Translations under genes and position numbers: made by a program
Part shown: positions 45,870-56,465 of the stretch, piece after piece
Numbering within the stretch: the stretch's first letter is position 1
How the letters are laid out: each line of letters begins with the position of its first letter
Source of the DNA: Kocuria rosea
GTDB lineage: Bacteria > Actinomycetota > Actinomycetes > Actinomycetales > Micrococcaceae
Direction of reading: 5' to 3'
NCBI RefSeq assembly: GCF_006094695.1
Contig: NZ_CP035103.1
Coordinates: 3,534,001 to 3,598,000, forward strand
Length of the DNA stretch: 64,000 nt
The notes under the pieces: model-generated
Seen by the model: the letters and a program-made list of their open reading frames with translations, nothing else
Told to the model about the DNA's origin: nothing
Databases searched by the model: none

Positions 45870-47536
45870 GCGGGCCGGCCCCCGCGGGGCCCCGCCGGGT
45901 CCGGCCGCTCGGCCCGCGGGCGGCGCTGGTCGAGTGCGCCGACCTGCACGACGCCGTGGCGGTGCACGCCCGGCTCGCCGCCGCGGACCTGCCCGGGCTC
46001 GTGGACTGCGTGGCCGGCGCGGAGACCGTGGTGGTGCGCGCGAGCACCACCGATGCGCTGCGGGGAGTCGTCCGCGCCGCCCGCGCCGTCCCCCGCGGGA
46101 GCGCCGGGGCCGGCGGGGCCCGCACCGTGACCATCGACGTCGTCTACGACGGCGAGGACCTCGAGGCGGTCGGCGAGCTCACGGGCCTCGGCGCGGACGG
46201 GGTGGTCCGGTTCCACACCGGGCAGGCGTGGACGGCCGCCTTCGCCGGCTTCGCGCCCGGCTTCTTCTACTGCGTGGGCGAGGACGGTCCCGACGTCCCG
46301 CGCCGGAGCACGCCGCGCACCGCCGTCCCCGCCGGCTCGGTGGCCCTGGCCGGCCGGTTCTCCGCCGTCTATCCCCGCAGCTCCCCCGGCGGCTGGCAGC
46401 TCATCGGCCGCTCCGCGGCCCGGATGTTCGACCTCGACCGCGAGGACCCCGCGCTGCTGCGCCCCGGGGACCGGGTGCGCTACCGGCCCGTGCGCGAGCT
46501 CGTGGAGGTCGCCGCGACCGCAGCCCGGACCGCCCCGGTGCGGGGGCCCCACCTGACGGTCGGCGCCCCCGGGCTGCAGACCCTCGTCCAGGACGGCGGC
46601 CGGGCGGGCTCCGCCGCGCTGGGCGTGTCCCCCTCGGGCGCGCTCGACGCCACCGCCGCCGGATCGGCCAACCGGCTCGTGGGCAACGGCGCGGGGGCGG
46701 CGGTGCTGGAGCACCTGCTCGGCGGGCTCGAGCTGACCGCCCACGGGGAGCACGTCCTGGCGGTCACCGGCGCGCGGGCGGCGCTGACGGTCACGGGCCC
46801 GGCCCCGTGGCGGCCCCCGCCCGGCACCCCCTTCGCCCTGCGCGACGGCGAACGGCTGGCCGTCGGCACCGTGACGGCCGGGGCGCGGGTCTACGTGGGC
46901 GTCCGCGGCGGGATCACGGTCCCGCCGGTGCTGGGCAGCCGCTCCGCGGACACGCTCGCGGGGCTGGGCCCGGCCCCCCTGGCCGCCGGCGACGCCCTGC
47001 CGGTCGGACCGGAGCCGGGCACCGCCGTCCGGCCTCCCGAGCCGGCGCCCGCCCCGGCCGCGGTGCCCGCGGTCCGCGTGGTCCCGGGCCCCCGCGACGA
47101 CTGGTTCACCCCCGCCGCCGTGGCCTCCTTCTTCGCGCAGGAGTGGGAGCTGACCGCGTCCTCCGACCGCGTGGGCGCCCGGCTCTCCGGCGAGCCGCTG
47201 GAGCGGGTGCGCACGGACGAGCTGCCCAGCGAGGGGACCGTGCCCGGCTGCGTCCAGGTCCCGCCCGCGGGCCTGCCGGTCGTCCTGCTGCAGGACGCAC
47301 CCACCACCGGCGGCTACCCCGTGCTCGGGGTGGTGCACCCGGAGGACCTCGCCGTGCTCGCCCAGCTGCGCCCCGGCGGGCGCCTGCGCTTCGTCCGGCT
47401 GCCGGCGCCCGATCTCGGCCCGCCGCCCGCGGAGGACCCCGGGCCCGCCACCGCGCAGGCCGAACCCGACAGCACCGCCACCAGCACGTCCACCGACATG
47501 TCCACCGACATGTCCACCGACACCTCCCGGGAGTAG
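45866..47536 (+). CDS. 5-oxoprolinase subunits B and C fused (KipI-KipA)
   Basis: Fusion of 556 residues. Residues about 10-215 are PxpB/KipI (GLVDCVAGAETVVVRA, FAGFAPGFFYCVGE, PAGSVALAGRFSAVYPRSSPGGWQLIG, written in parts). Residues about 225-530 are PxpC/KipA, a biotin-dependent carboxyltransferase homologue (GLQTLVQDGGRAGSAALGVSPSGALD, in part; VQVPPAGLPVVLLQDAPTTGGYPVLG, in part). GTG start overlaps pxpA. The tail carries three 12-base repeats coding Ser-Thr-Asp-Met. In most bacteria these are two genes. Confidence 0.92.
   Translation: MSGPAPAGPRRVRPLGPRAALVECADLHDAVAVHARLAAADLPGLVDCVAGAETVVVRASTTDALRGVVRAARAVPRGSAGAGGARTVTIDVVYDGEDLEAVGELTGLGADGVVRFHTGQAWTAAFAGFAPGFFYCVGEDGPDVPRRSTPRTAVPAGSVALAGRFSAVYPRSSPGGWQLIGRSAARMFDLDREDPALLRPGDRVRYRPVRELVEVAATAARTAPVRGPHLTVGAPGLQTLVQDGGRAGSAALGVSPSGALDATAAGSANRLVGNGAGAAVLEHLLGGLELTAHGEHVLAVTGARAALTVTGPAPWRPPPGTPFALRDGERLAVGTVTAGARVYVGVRGGITVPPVLGSRSADTLAGLGPAPLAAGDALPVGPEPGTAVRPPEPAPAPAAVPAVRVVPGPRDDWFTPAAVASFFAQEWELTASSDRVGARLSGEPLERVRTDELPSEGTVPGCVQVPPAGLPVVLLQDAPTTGGYPVLGVVHPEDLAVLAQLRPGGRLRFVRLPAPDLGPPPAEDPGPATAQAEPDSTATSTSTDMSTDMSTDTSRE
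47489..47524 (+). repeat. Three tandem 12-base repeats in the 3' end of the pxpB-pxpC gene
   Basis: TCCACCGACATG occurs twice exactly and once as TCCACCGACACC, encoding (Ser-Thr-Asp-Met)-type repeats in the disordered C-terminus. In-frame length variation between strains is plausible. Confidence 0.85.
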
Positions 47537-47540
47537 CACC

Positions 47541-49271
47541 GTGCGCAAGATCCTGATCGCCAACCGCGGGGAGATCGCCGTCCGCGTCGTCCACGCCTGC
47601 GCCGAGGCCGGCCTCGAGTCCGTGGCCGTCTACGCCGACCCCGACGCCGACGCCCCGCACGTCCTCCTGGCCGACGAGGCGTACGCCCTGGAGGGCACCT
47701 CGGCCGCCGAGACCTACCTGGACGGGGACGAGGTGCTCGCGATCGCGCGCCGGTGCGGCGCCGACGCCGTGCACCCGGGCTACGGGTTCCTCTCCGAGAA
47801 CGCCGGGTTCGCCCGGGCGGTGATCGAGGCCGGCCTCACCTGGATCGGCCCCTCCCCCGAGACGATCGTGCTGCTGGGGGACAAGGTCGCCGCCCGCGAG
47901 ATCGCCCGGCGCGCGGGCGCCCCGCTCGTGCCGGGCAGCGACGGCCCGGTCGAGTCGCCGGAGGACGCCCGGGCCTTCGCGCAGGAGCACGGCCTGCCGG
48001 TGATCGTGAAGGCCGCCCACGGCGGCGGGGGCCGCGGCATGCGCGTGGTCCGGGAGCTCGACGAGGTCGAGGACGCCTTCCGCTCGGCCGCCCGCGAGGC
48101 GCAGAGCGCGTTCGGCCGCGGCGAGTGCTTCGTGGAGCGTTTCCTGGACCGCCCGCGGCACGTGGAGGCGCAGGTCGTGGCCGACTCCCACGGCCACGTC
48201 GTCGTGCTCGGGACCCGGGACTGCTCCCTGCAGCGCCGCCACCAGAAGCTCGTCGAGGAGGCCCCCGCGCCGTTCCTCTCGGACGACCAGCGCGAGCGGA
48301 TCGCGGCCGCCGCCGAGGGCATCTTCCGGGAGGCCGGGTACGTGGGGGTGGGCACCGCCGAGTTCCTCGTGGCCCCGGACGGGCTGATCTCCTTCCTGGA
48401 GGTCAACACCCGGCTCCAGGTGGAGCACCCGATCACCGAGGAGGTCTACGGCGTGGACCTGGTCCGCGCCCAGCTGACCGTGGCCGCCGGGGACCCGCTG
48501 CCCGTGCTCGAGACCCCGGTCCCGCGCGGGCACGCGTTCGAGTTCCGGATCAACGCCGAGGACCCCGGCCGCGGCTTCCTGCCCTCCGGGGGCACGGTCG
48601 AGGCCGTCGACACCCCGACCGGCCCGGGCGTGCGCGTGGACTCCGGGGTGCACCGCGGCACCCGGGTGGCCACGACCTTCGACTCGCTGCTGCTCAAGCT
48701 CGTCGTCAGCGCACCCACCCGCGAGCAGGCGCTCGTGCGGGCCCGCACCGCCCTGCGCGAGCTGCGGGTGCACGGCGTGGCCACCACGGTCCCGTTCCAC
48801 CGCGCCGTGCTGGACGCCCCCGCCTTCGCCGGGGGCGAGGGGCTCGGGGTGTGGACCACGTGGATCGAGGACGAGTTCGCCGGCCGGCTCGCCCCGGACG
48901 CCGAGTACGCCCGCGCGGACGAGCCGGGCCGCACCCGCTTCACGGTGGACGTGGACGGGCGGCGCGTGAGCATCGGGATCCCCGACGCCCTCGCCGCGGC
49001 CCTGGGCTCCGCCCCCGCGGCGTCGGAGGCCGCCCCCGCGGGGGCGCAGCCCGCCGACGACGGCGCCGTCACCGCGCCCTTCGCGGGCACGCTCGTCTCG
49101 TGGCTGGTGGCCGAGCAGGACGACGTCGAGGCGGGCCAGGACGTCGCCGTGCTGGAGGCCATGAAGACCGAGACCCGGGTGTCCGCGCCGCGGGCCGGCA
49201 CGGTCCGGGAGCTCGCGGTGGGACCGGGGGACGCGGTGACCGCCGACCAGGTGCTGGCCCGCCTCTCCTGA
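47541..49271 (+). CDS. Biotin carboxylase with C-terminal biotin carrier domain
   Basis: Protein of 576 residues. Residues about 1-445 are biotin carboxylase: RKILIANRGEIAVRV, ATP-grasp KAAHGGGGRGMRVV, and EVNTRLQVEHPITEEVYGVDLV (in parts). Residues about 505-576 are a biotinyl domain with attachment Lys in EAMKTE, a variant of the common EAMKM. It lies 4 bases after the PxpB-PxpC gene. No acyl-CoA carboxyltransferase is nearby. It may cooperate with the carboxyltransferase-like PxpC, or with a carboxyltransferase encoded elsewhere. Confidence 0.9.
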   Translation: MRKILIANRGEIAVRVVHACAEAGLESVAVYADPDADAPHVLLADEAYALEGTSAAETYLDGDEVLAIARRCGADAVHPGYGFLSENAGFARAVIEAGLTWIGPSPETIVLLGDKVAAREIARRAGAPLVPGSDGPVESPEDARAFAQEHGLPVIVKAAHGGGGRGMRVVRELDEVEDAFRSAAREAQSAFGRGECFVERFLDRPRHVEAQVVADSHGHVVVLGTRDCSLQRRHQKLVEEAPAPFLSDDQRERIAAAAEGIFREAGYVGVGTAEFLVAPDGLISFLEVNTRLQVEHPITEEVYGVDLVRAQLTVAAGDPLPVLETPVPRGHAFEFRINAEDPGRGFLPSGGTVEAVDTPTGPGVRVDSGVHRGTRVATTFDSLLLKLVVSAPTREQALVRARTALRELRVHGVATTVPFHRAVLDAPAFAGGEGLGVWTTWIEDEFAGRLAPDAEYARADEPGRTRFTVDVDGRRVSIGIPDALAAALGSAPAASEAAPAGAQPADDGAVTAPFAGTLVSWLVAEQDDVEAGQDVAVLEAMKTETRVSAPRAGTVRELAVGPGDAVTADQVLARLS

Positions 49272-49282
49272 CCGGGCTCCGT

Positions 49283-49309
49283 CCCCGGGGTGCCCGGACC
49301 TCCCCGGGG
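49283..49309. terminator. Hairpin between convergent carboxylase and binding-protein genes
   Basis: Two CCCCGGGG blocks (49283-49290 and 49302-49309) can pair across an 11-base loop in the 40-base gap between convergent genes. Confidence 0.45.
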
Positions 49310-49311
49310 GC

Positions 49312-50274
49312 TCACTCGGGGAGCAGCTCCTCGAGGGGCGGGGCCTCCTCGATGAGTCCGTGCTGGACGGCGAGGTCCGCGAGCTCCTGCACGGACTGCC
49401 GGTTCACCTCGGTGGGGTAGGCGGGCAGGACGAGCTGGTCGATCAGCTCCTCGTCGAGCTGCGTGTAGCTGGGCAGCACGGCCCGGACCTCGTCGGGGTT
49501 GTCCTGCGCGAACTGCAGCGACTTCTCGATGGCGGCCCGGAACGCCTCGACGGTCTCGGGCTCCTGGGCCAGCACGTCCTCGGTGGTGAAGTACACGGCC
49601 ACCGTCAGGTCCTCGATCGGGAACGCGTAGTTGGAGACCGCCGAGCGCGCCCCGTCCTGCATGGCGATGGTCCGGAACGGCTCGATCGAGCCGATCGCGT
49701 CCACCTCGCCCCGCTCCAGGGCCGCCGGCATGTCGGGGAGCGGGACCTCGACGAACTCGACGTCCCCGGGGTCCCCGCCCTGCGCCTCGATGGCCGCGCG
49801 GATGGTGGTGTCGCTGATGTTGTTCAGGGTGTTCACCCCGACGGTCCTGCCCTGCAGGTCCGCGGCGTCCTGGATGTCGCTGTCCTCGCGCACCAGGACG
49901 TCGGCGAAGTCCTCGCCCTGGACCCCGGTGGAGTTGTTGGCGTTGGCGATGATCTGCAGCGGCAGCCCCTGGGACCGGGCGACGATCAGCGACGTCACGT
50001 TGCTGAAGCCGAAGTCCATCTCCCCGCTGACCACGGACGGGACGATGGCCGCACCGCCCTGGGCCTGGGTGATGTCGAGCTCCAGGCCCTCCTCCTCGAA
50101 GAAGCCCTGCTCGATCCCGAGGTAGAGGGGTGCCACGTCGGTGCTCGCGATGACGCCCACGCCGACCCTGGTCAGCTCGCCGTCCCCGGCCGCTCCGCCG
50201 CCGGACTCCCCTCCCCCGCACGCGGTCACCGTCAGGACGGCCGCCGTGGCGAGTGCTGCACCGGTCTTCTGCAT
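49312..50274 (-). CDS. NitT/TauT/SsuA-type ABC substrate-binding lipoprotein (orphan)
   Basis: Binding protein of 320 residues with lipobox Cys19 (TVTAC) and Gly-rich linker. Family features: GVIASTDVAPLYLGIEQGFFEEEGLELDI (in part), GEMDFGFSNVTSLIVA and DLQGRTVGVNTLNN. These proteins bind sulfonates, nitrate, thiamine precursors or similar organic ligands. No cognate permease or ATPase is next to it. Located within the 5-oxoproline cluster, so it may bind a pyroglutamate-like or amide compound, but this is weak inference. Confidence 0.85.
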   Translation of the reverse strand: MQKTGAALATAAVLTVTACGGGESGGGAAGDGELTRVGVGVIASTDVAPLYLGIEQGFFEEEGLELDITQAQGGAAIVPSVVSGEMDFGFSNVTSLIVARSQGLPLQIIANANNSTGVQGEDFADVLVREDSDIQDAADLQGRTVGVNTLNNISDTTIRAAIEAQGGDPGDVEFVEVPLPDMPAALERGEVDAIGSIEPFRTIAMQDGARSAVSNYAFPIEDLTVAVYFTTEDVLAQEPETVEAFRAAIEKSLQFAQDNPDEVRAVLPSYTQLDEELIDQLVLPAYPTEVNRQSVQELADLAVQHGLIEEAPPLEELLPE

Positions 50275-50386
50275 CGAAGCCTCCAGGGAGTGGGTCGGAC
50301 GTCCTGACAGCGTAGAGGACGGCCTGGTCCGCCACCAGGGTGCCGCCGCACGGCCGGGCGCCCCCGGGATGTCAGGATGGGGATCG

Positions 50387-51121
50387 ATGAACACCGTGCA
50401 GAACGAGTTCCTGACGACGGCCGTCGCCCAGGCCGGGCCTGCCCCGCAGGGCGAGGCCATCCCGTGGGCGGTGGACGTGCTGCGCCAGGGCGTCGTGGCC
50501 GGCCGGCTGCCGCCCGGGACCCGGCTCTCGGAGGCCCGGGTCAGCGAGGCGCTGCGGGTCTCCCGCAACACCCTGCGCGAGGCGTTCACGATCCTGGTCG
50601 GGGAGAACCTGCTGGTGCGGGTGCCCAACCGCGGCGTCTCGGTGGCCCGGCCCGGCGCGGACGACGTGCGGGAGATCCACCGGGTGCGGCTCGCGCTGGA
50701 GACCTCGGCGCTGCGCTGGTCGGACCCGGTCCCGCAGCCGGGCCTGCACGCCGCCGTCGAGGACGGCCGCGCCGCCCGCGACCGCCGGGACGTCACCGGC
50801 ATGGCCGACGCGAACCAGCAGTTCCACCGCGGCGTGGTGGAGCTGGCCGGCTCGCCGCGCCAGGATGAGCTGATGTCCCGGACCCTCGCGGAGATGCGAC
50901 TGGTGTTCTACTCCATGCGCCAGGACCCGTCCTTCCACGCGCCCTGGATCGAGCGCAACGCCCGGATCCTCGAGCTCTTCGAGCAGGGCCGGCGCGAGGA
51001 GGCCGCCGTGCAGATGCACGACTACCTGGAGGCCTCCCGGCAGCAGCTGCTGGACGTCCTGGAGGGCCCCGCGCCGGCCGCGCTCAGGGGACCTGGTACT
51101 GCCAGTCGGGCAGGTCGGTGA
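50387..51121 (+). CDS. GntR family regulator (FCD domain)
   Basis: FadR-subfamily regulator of 244 residues. N-terminal winged HTH ([33 protein letters not shown], in part) and an all-helical FCD domain with metal-site pattern [28 protein letters not shown] and a C-terminal [10 protein letters not shown]. Its 3' end overlaps the convergent YcsI-type gene by 38 bases. It most likely binds the ATTGTTGAACAAT palindrome found before pxpA and before the NRAMP-like gene. Confidence 0.9.
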   Translation: MNTVQNEFLTTAVAQAGPAPQGEAIPWAVDVLRQGVVAGRLPPGTRLSEARVSEALRVSRNTLREAFTILVGENLLVRVPNRGVSVARPGADDVREIHRVRLALETSALRWSDPVPQPGLHAAVEDGRAARDRRDVTGMADANQQFHRGVVELAGSPRQDELMSRTLAEMRLVFYSMRQDPSFHAPWIERNARILELFEQGRREEAAVQMHDYLEASRQQLLDVLEGPAPAALRGPGTASRAGR

Positions 51122-51902
51122 CCAGCATGTGGCCCGGGGCGTGGCCGAGGGCGAACGGCACCCCGGACTCGAGCACCGCCGCCTGGGGCGTCACCCCGCA
51201 GGCCCAGAACACGGGGACGTGGCCGTCCGGGATCTGCACCGCGTCCCCGTAGTCGGGGGCCCCGAGGTCCCGGATGCCCAGCTCCTGCGGGGCGCCGACG
51301 TGCACCGGGGCGCCGTGCACGGCGGGATAGCGGGAGGTGATGCGCACCGCGTCGGCCACCCGGGAGGCGGGGATCGCCCGCATGGACACGACCAGCGGGC
51401 CGGACAGCCGCCCGGCGGGCGCGCACGGGACGTTCGTGCGGTACATCGGGACGTTGACGCCCTGGTCGATGTGGGCGATCGGGATCCCGGCCTCCTGCAG
51501 GGCCGCCTCGAAGGTGAAGCTGCAGCCGAGGGCGAAGGTCACGAGGTCCTCGCGCCACACGTCCAGCAGGTCGGTGCGGGTGCCCGCCGCCTCTCCGTCC
51601 CGGTAGACGGTGTAGAGGGGGACGTCGGTGCGGACGTCGCCGCCGCCCAGCAGCGGCCCGGTCACCTCGCCGGCCTCGAGCACGCCGAGCACCGGGCACG
51701 GCTTGGGGTTGCGCTGGGCGAAGAGCAGGACGTCGAAGGCCCAGTCCGCGGGGACGACGATCAGGTTGGCCTGCGCGAAGCCGTCGCACCAGCCCGACGT
51801 GGGCGTGACCAGGCCGCTGCGGAACATCGCCCGGGCGGCGCCCGGGGCCAGGGCGGCCCGGTCCCGCCGGGCCTGCGTGCTGTCCGGTCCCACGGCGATC
51901 AC
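51084..51902 (-). CDS. DUF1445 putative hydro-lyase (YcsI type)
   Basis: Protein of 272 residues of the D-glutamate cyclase/YcsI-like DUF1445 family. Motifs: [28 protein letters not shown] (in part), [53 protein letters not shown]. Family knowledge links such proteins with 5-oxoproline/D-glutamate metabolism, which fits the PxpABC context. GTG at 51902 overlaps the NRAMP-like stop (GTGA). Confidence 0.88.
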   Translation of the reverse strand: MIAVGPDSTQARRDRAALAPGAARAMFRSGLVTPTSGWCDGFAQANLIVVPADWAFDVLLFAQRNPKPCPVLGVLEAGEVTGPLLGGGDVRTDVPLYTVYRDGEAAGTRTDLLDVWREDLVTFALGCSFTFEAALQEAGIPIAHIDQGVNVPMYRTNVPCAPAGRLSGPLVVSMRAIPASRVADAVRITSRYPAVHGAPVHVGAPQELGIRDLGAPDYGDAVQIPDGHVPVFWACGVTPQAAVLESGVPFALGHAPGHMLVTDLPDWQYQVP

Positions 51903-53086
51903 GCCCACAGCGCGGCGATGCCGCTGAGGGACTGGTAGCCCAGGAAGATGGTGAGCAGCCACACCACGGTGCCGATCAGCGCGAGCCACTTGGGGTACTC
52001 GTAGCCGCCCAGCAGGTCCCGCCGGCGCCAGGCCACCCACAGCAGCACCGCGAAGCCCAGCGGCAGGATGAGCCCGTTGACGGCGCCCGCCACGATGAGC
52101 AGCGTGGACGGCGCCTGGCCGAGCAGGGCGAACACGGTGGCCGAGACCAGGATGAAGGCGATGGTCATCAGGTTCCGGGTGCGCGGCTTCGTCCGGGAGG
52201 TGGTGAGGAAGGACACCGAGGTGTAGGCGGCGCCGATGACCGAGGAGATGGACGCGGCCCACAGGATGACCCCGAACAGGCGCAGGCCGACCTCCCCGGC
52301 GGCGGAGCGGAACGCCTGGGCGGCGAGGTTCTCGCCCGTGAGCTGGGCGCCGCCGGCGACCACCCCGAGGATCGCCAGGAACAGCAGGAAGCGCATGACC
52401 CCGGTGAGCACGATGCTCACCACGGAGCTGCGGGAGATCTGCTTGACGCTCTCCACGCCGGTGATCCCGGCGTCGACGATGCGGTGGGCGCCCGCGTAGG
52501 TGATGTACCCGCCCACGGTCCCGCCGATGAGGGTCGTGATGATCAGGAAGTCCACGTTCTCGGGCAGCACCACGTTGCGCAGCGCCTCCCCCACCGGGGG
52601 CCGCGAGACGAACGCGACGTAGCTCGTCACGAGGATCATGAGCACGCCGAGGACCACCACGATCCGGTCCAGGGCCACGCCCGCGCGCTTGCTGACGAAC
52701 ACGCCCACCGCGATCAGCGCCGTGATGATGCCTCCCCAGGTGGGGTCGAGGCCGAGCAGCGCGTCGAGGCCGAGCCCGCCGCCGGCGGTGTTGCCGATGT
52801 TGAAGACGAGCCCGCCGGTGGCCACGAGCGCGGCGATGAACCAGCCGAGGCCCGGCAGCACGCGGTTGCCGAGCTCGTGCGCCTTGAGCCCGGAGACGCC
52901 GATGATCCGCCACACGTTCAGCTGCACCGCGATGTCGACGACGATGGAGATGACGATGGCGAACGCGAAGGCGGCGCCCAGCTGCACGGTGAAGTTCGCG
53001 GTCTGGGTGATGAACCCGGGGCCGATGGCGCTGGTGGCCATCAGGAAGAGGGCGCCGAGCAGGGCGGAGCGGTTCACGGCCCGCAT
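51899..53086 (-). CDS. NRAMP-related transporter, YcsG type (true 5' end may be at 53153 with a frameshift)
   Basis: Membrane protein of 395 residues, about 11 helices. It has the NRAMP fold, but TM1 reads [17 protein letters not shown] instead of the DPGN metal-binding motif, so metal transport is unlikely. B. subtilis ycsG is likewise in an ycsF-ycsG-ycsI locus. The ATG at 53086 lacks a ribosome site. A perfect CGAGGAGG site precedes an ATG at 53153 that is one base out of frame; removing one G from the G6 run at 53135-53140 would fuse a plausible N-terminus ([19 protein letters not shown]...). Sequencing error, phase variation or true 53086 start are possible. Confidence 0.85.
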   Translation of the reverse strand: MRAVNRSALLGALFLMATSAIGPGFITQTANFTVQLGAAFAFAIVISIVVDIAVQLNVWRIIGVSGLKAHELGNRVLPGLGWFIAALVATGGLVFNIGNTAGGGLGLDALLGLDPTWGGIITALIAVGVFVSKRAGVALDRIVVVLGVLMILVTSYVAFVSRPPVGEALRNVVLPENVDFLIITTLIGGTVGGYITYAGAHRIVDAGITGVESVKQISRSSVVSIVLTGVMRFLLFLAILGVVAGGAQLTGENLAAQAFRSAAGEVGLRLFGVILWAASISSVIGAAYTSVSFLTTSRTKPRTRNLMTIAFILVSATVFALLGQAPSTLLIVAGAVNGLILPLGFAVLLWVAWRRRDLLGGYEYPKWLALIGTVVWLLTIFLGYQSLSGIAALWA

Positions 53087-53234
53087 CGCCGCGGGGCTGC
53101 TGACGGCGCCGCGGCCCTCCGGGACGGGCGGGACGGGGGGCGGAGCTGGACATGCGGCCTCCTCGGGACGGGGGCGACCTGCGCCGGGGCACGGCGCCGG
53201 CCACCCTGGACGTGGCCGCGGTCACTCTCGTGCC

Positions 53235-53257
53235 AGTGTAGTGATTGTTGAACAATC
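53235..53257 (-). promoter_or_regulatory. Promoter/operator for the NRAMP-like and YcsI genes
   Basis: GATTGTTGAACAATC (53243-53257) is a 15-base palindrome around one central base. On the minus strand TACACT (53235-53240) lies two bases downstream as a minus-10 box, so the operator fills the spacer between minus-35 and minus-10. Same motif as at 45043. Confidence 0.75.
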
Positions 53258-53353
53258 TGAACAGGGCCTCCGCCGCTTCTCCGCCTGGACACGCAGTGGC
53301 CCCCGGGACAGGCTGGGTCCGGATCCCCGCCCATCGACGACCGGGAGCAGCGC

Positions 53354-54340
53354 ATGCACGACGACGGGTCCGCGGGTGCCGTGGACGTCCTGCTCCCGGC
53401 GCCGGCGTCCCCCGGGTTCCTCCGGGACTTCCTGGCCTCCCAGGCCGTGCCCGGGTGCGACGACCTCGCGGGCGGCGCCCACCGGCGCCCCGTCGTGGCG
53501 GACGGAGCGGTCCGCACGGTGACGGTCGACTGGAGGGGCCTCACTCCGGCCGGTCTGCCGGTGCGCGTGGGGCCCGGGGCGGCGGAGACCCTGGAGCCCG
53601 TGCTGGAGCGGGTGCGCCGCTGGCTCGGCGAGGGCACGGAGTCCCCCGCGGCGGACCGCGCCCTGGCGGCCGACCCCGTGCTCGCCGCGGACGTGCGCGC
53701 CTGGCCCCTGATCCGGCTGCCCGGTGCACCGGACGGCTTCGAGACGGCGGTCCTGACCGTACTGGGGCAGCAGGTCTCCCTCGCCGCGGCCCGCACCTTC
53801 GCCGGGCGCCTGGTCCGCCACCACGGCACGCCCGTGACCGGCGGCGCCACCGCCTTCCCGACGGCCCGCCGGATCGCCGGGACGGACCCGGCCCGGCTGC
53901 AGCGGGACGTGGGCGTCACCACCCGCCGGGCCGCGACCGTGCACGCGCTCGCCGTGGCGGTCCGCGACGGACTCGTCCTCGACGCCCCGCCGGGACGTGC
54001 CGGCGTGCCGGCCGGGGAGGACGCCGCCGTGCTGCGCGAGCGCCTGCTGGCCCTGCCCGGCATCGGCCCGTGGACGGCCGGGTCGATCTCGCTGCGCGTC
54101 CTGGGCGACCCCGACGTCTTCCTGCCCCAGGACCTGGTCCTGCGGCGCGCGCTCGGGGCGGCCGGGGCGGCCGCCGCCGCGGCGACCGCGTCCGCCTGGA
54201 GCCCCTGGCGCAGCTACGCCGTGATGCGGCTGTGGGCCCGCGCGGCGTTCCCGGACTCGGCCGCCCTGCCCGCCGGCGGGGACCGCGCAGCGCCCGGCGG
54301 ACCCGGCCCCGGAGGGTCCGGAGGGTCCGGGGCCCGCTGA
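53354..54340 (+). CDS. AlkA-like DNA-3-methyladenine glycosylase
   Basis: HhH-GPD base-excision glycosylase of 328 residues. The helix-hairpin-helix is [21 protein letters not shown] (in part), and the catalytic Asp is in [38 protein letters not shown] (in part) is the usual region before it. The C-terminus is a Gly/Ser tail (GGSGGSG). It probably removes alkylated purines from DNA. It shares its upstream region with the divergent NRAMP-like gene. Confidence 0.88.
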   Translation: MHDDGSAGAVDVLLPAPASPGFLRDFLASQAVPGCDDLAGGAHRRPVVADGAVRTVTVDWRGLTPAGLPVRVGPGAAETLEPVLERVRRWLGEGTESPAADRALAADPVLAADVRAWPLIRLPGAPDGFETAVLTVLGQQVSLAAARTFAGRLVRHHGTPVTGGATAFPTARRIAGTDPARLQRDVGVTTRRAATVHALAVAVRDGLVLDAPPGRAGVPAGEDAAVLRERLLALPGIGPWTAGSISLRVLGDPDVFLPQDLVLRRALGAAGAAAAAATASAWSPWRSYAVMRLWARAAFPDSAALPAGGDRAAPGGPGPGGSGGSGAR

Positions 54341-54379
54341 GCCCGGCCGGCGGCGCGGGTCTGCCGCGCGGGCCGGCTG

Positions 54380-55406
54380 CTAGGCCGAGCCGGGCACGAG
54401 GTCCCGGCTCTCGGCGAAGTGGCAGGCCGCCGGGTGGCCCTGGCCGCGGTCCACGAGCTCCGGCTCCTGCTCGGCGCACACGTCCTGCGCCTTCCAGCAC
54501 CGCGTCCGGAACCGGCACCCGGAGGGCGGGTTCGCGGGACTGGGCAGGTCGCCGCTGAGCATGATCCGCTCGCGCCCCCCGCGCAGGGCGGGCTCGTGGA
54601 CCGGCACCGCGGAGAGCAGGGCCTGCGTGTACGGGTGGGCGGCCCGGTGGTAGATCGCGTCCCGGTCGCCCGTCTCCACCACCTTGCCCAGGTACATCAC
54701 CGCGACCCGGTCGCTGAGGTGGCGCACCACCGAGAGGTCGTGGGCGATGAAGAGGAAGGACAGGCCGAACTCGTTCTGCAGGTCCTGCAGCAGATTGATG
54801 ACCTGCGCCTGGACGGAGACGTCCAGGGCCGAGACCGGCTCGTCGCAGATGATCACCTCGGGGCGCAGGGCCAGGGCCCGTGCGATCCCGATGCGCTGCC
54901 GCTGGCCCCCGGAGAACTGGTGCGGGTACCGGTTGGCGTAGTCGGGCCGCAACCCCACCCGCTCCAGCAGCTCCCGGACCGTGGCCGCGCGGTCCTGCCG
55001 CGCCACGGCGTTGGGGTGCACGTCCCAGGCCTCGGCCACGATGTCCCCCACCGTCATCCGCGGGTTGAGGGACGAGTAGGGGTCCTGGAAGATGATCTGC
55101 ACGTTGCGGCGGTACTCCCGCAGCTGCCGCGAGGACATCGCGGCCACGTCCCGGCCCTTGTACAGGACCTGGCCCGCGGTGGGCTGCTGCAGCGCCATGA
55201 TGAGCTTCGCCACGGTGGACTTGCCGGAGCCGGACTCGCCCACGAGCCCCAGGGTCTCCCCCGGGCCGAGGGTCATGCTCACGCCGTCCACCGCCTGGAC
55301 CTGGCCCACGGTCCGCCGCAGCAGCACCCCCTGGGTGAGGGGGAAGTGCTTGGTGAGCCCGCGCAGCTCCAGGAGGGGCGCGTCCGCCGTCGTCGTCGGC
55401 AGGGTG

Positions 55407-55414
<8 letters not shown>
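54380..55414 (-). CDS. oppF: Oligopeptide ABC transporter ATP-binding protein OppF
   Basis: ATPase of 344 residues. Walker [10 protein letters not shown], signature [15 protein letters not shown], Walker [15 protein letters not shown], and the C-terminal Cys-containing oligopeptide domain ([14 protein letters not shown]). Last gene of the opp operon; its start overlaps oppD by 8 bases. Confidence 0.95.

Positions 55415-56461
<1,047 letters not shown>

Positions 56462-56465
<4 letters not shown>

Noticed and set aside
54341..54380. Terminator between the glycosylase gene and oppF
   Set aside because: The possible stem around GCCGGC/GCCGGC is imperfect with internal loops, so I could not support it as a distinct element.
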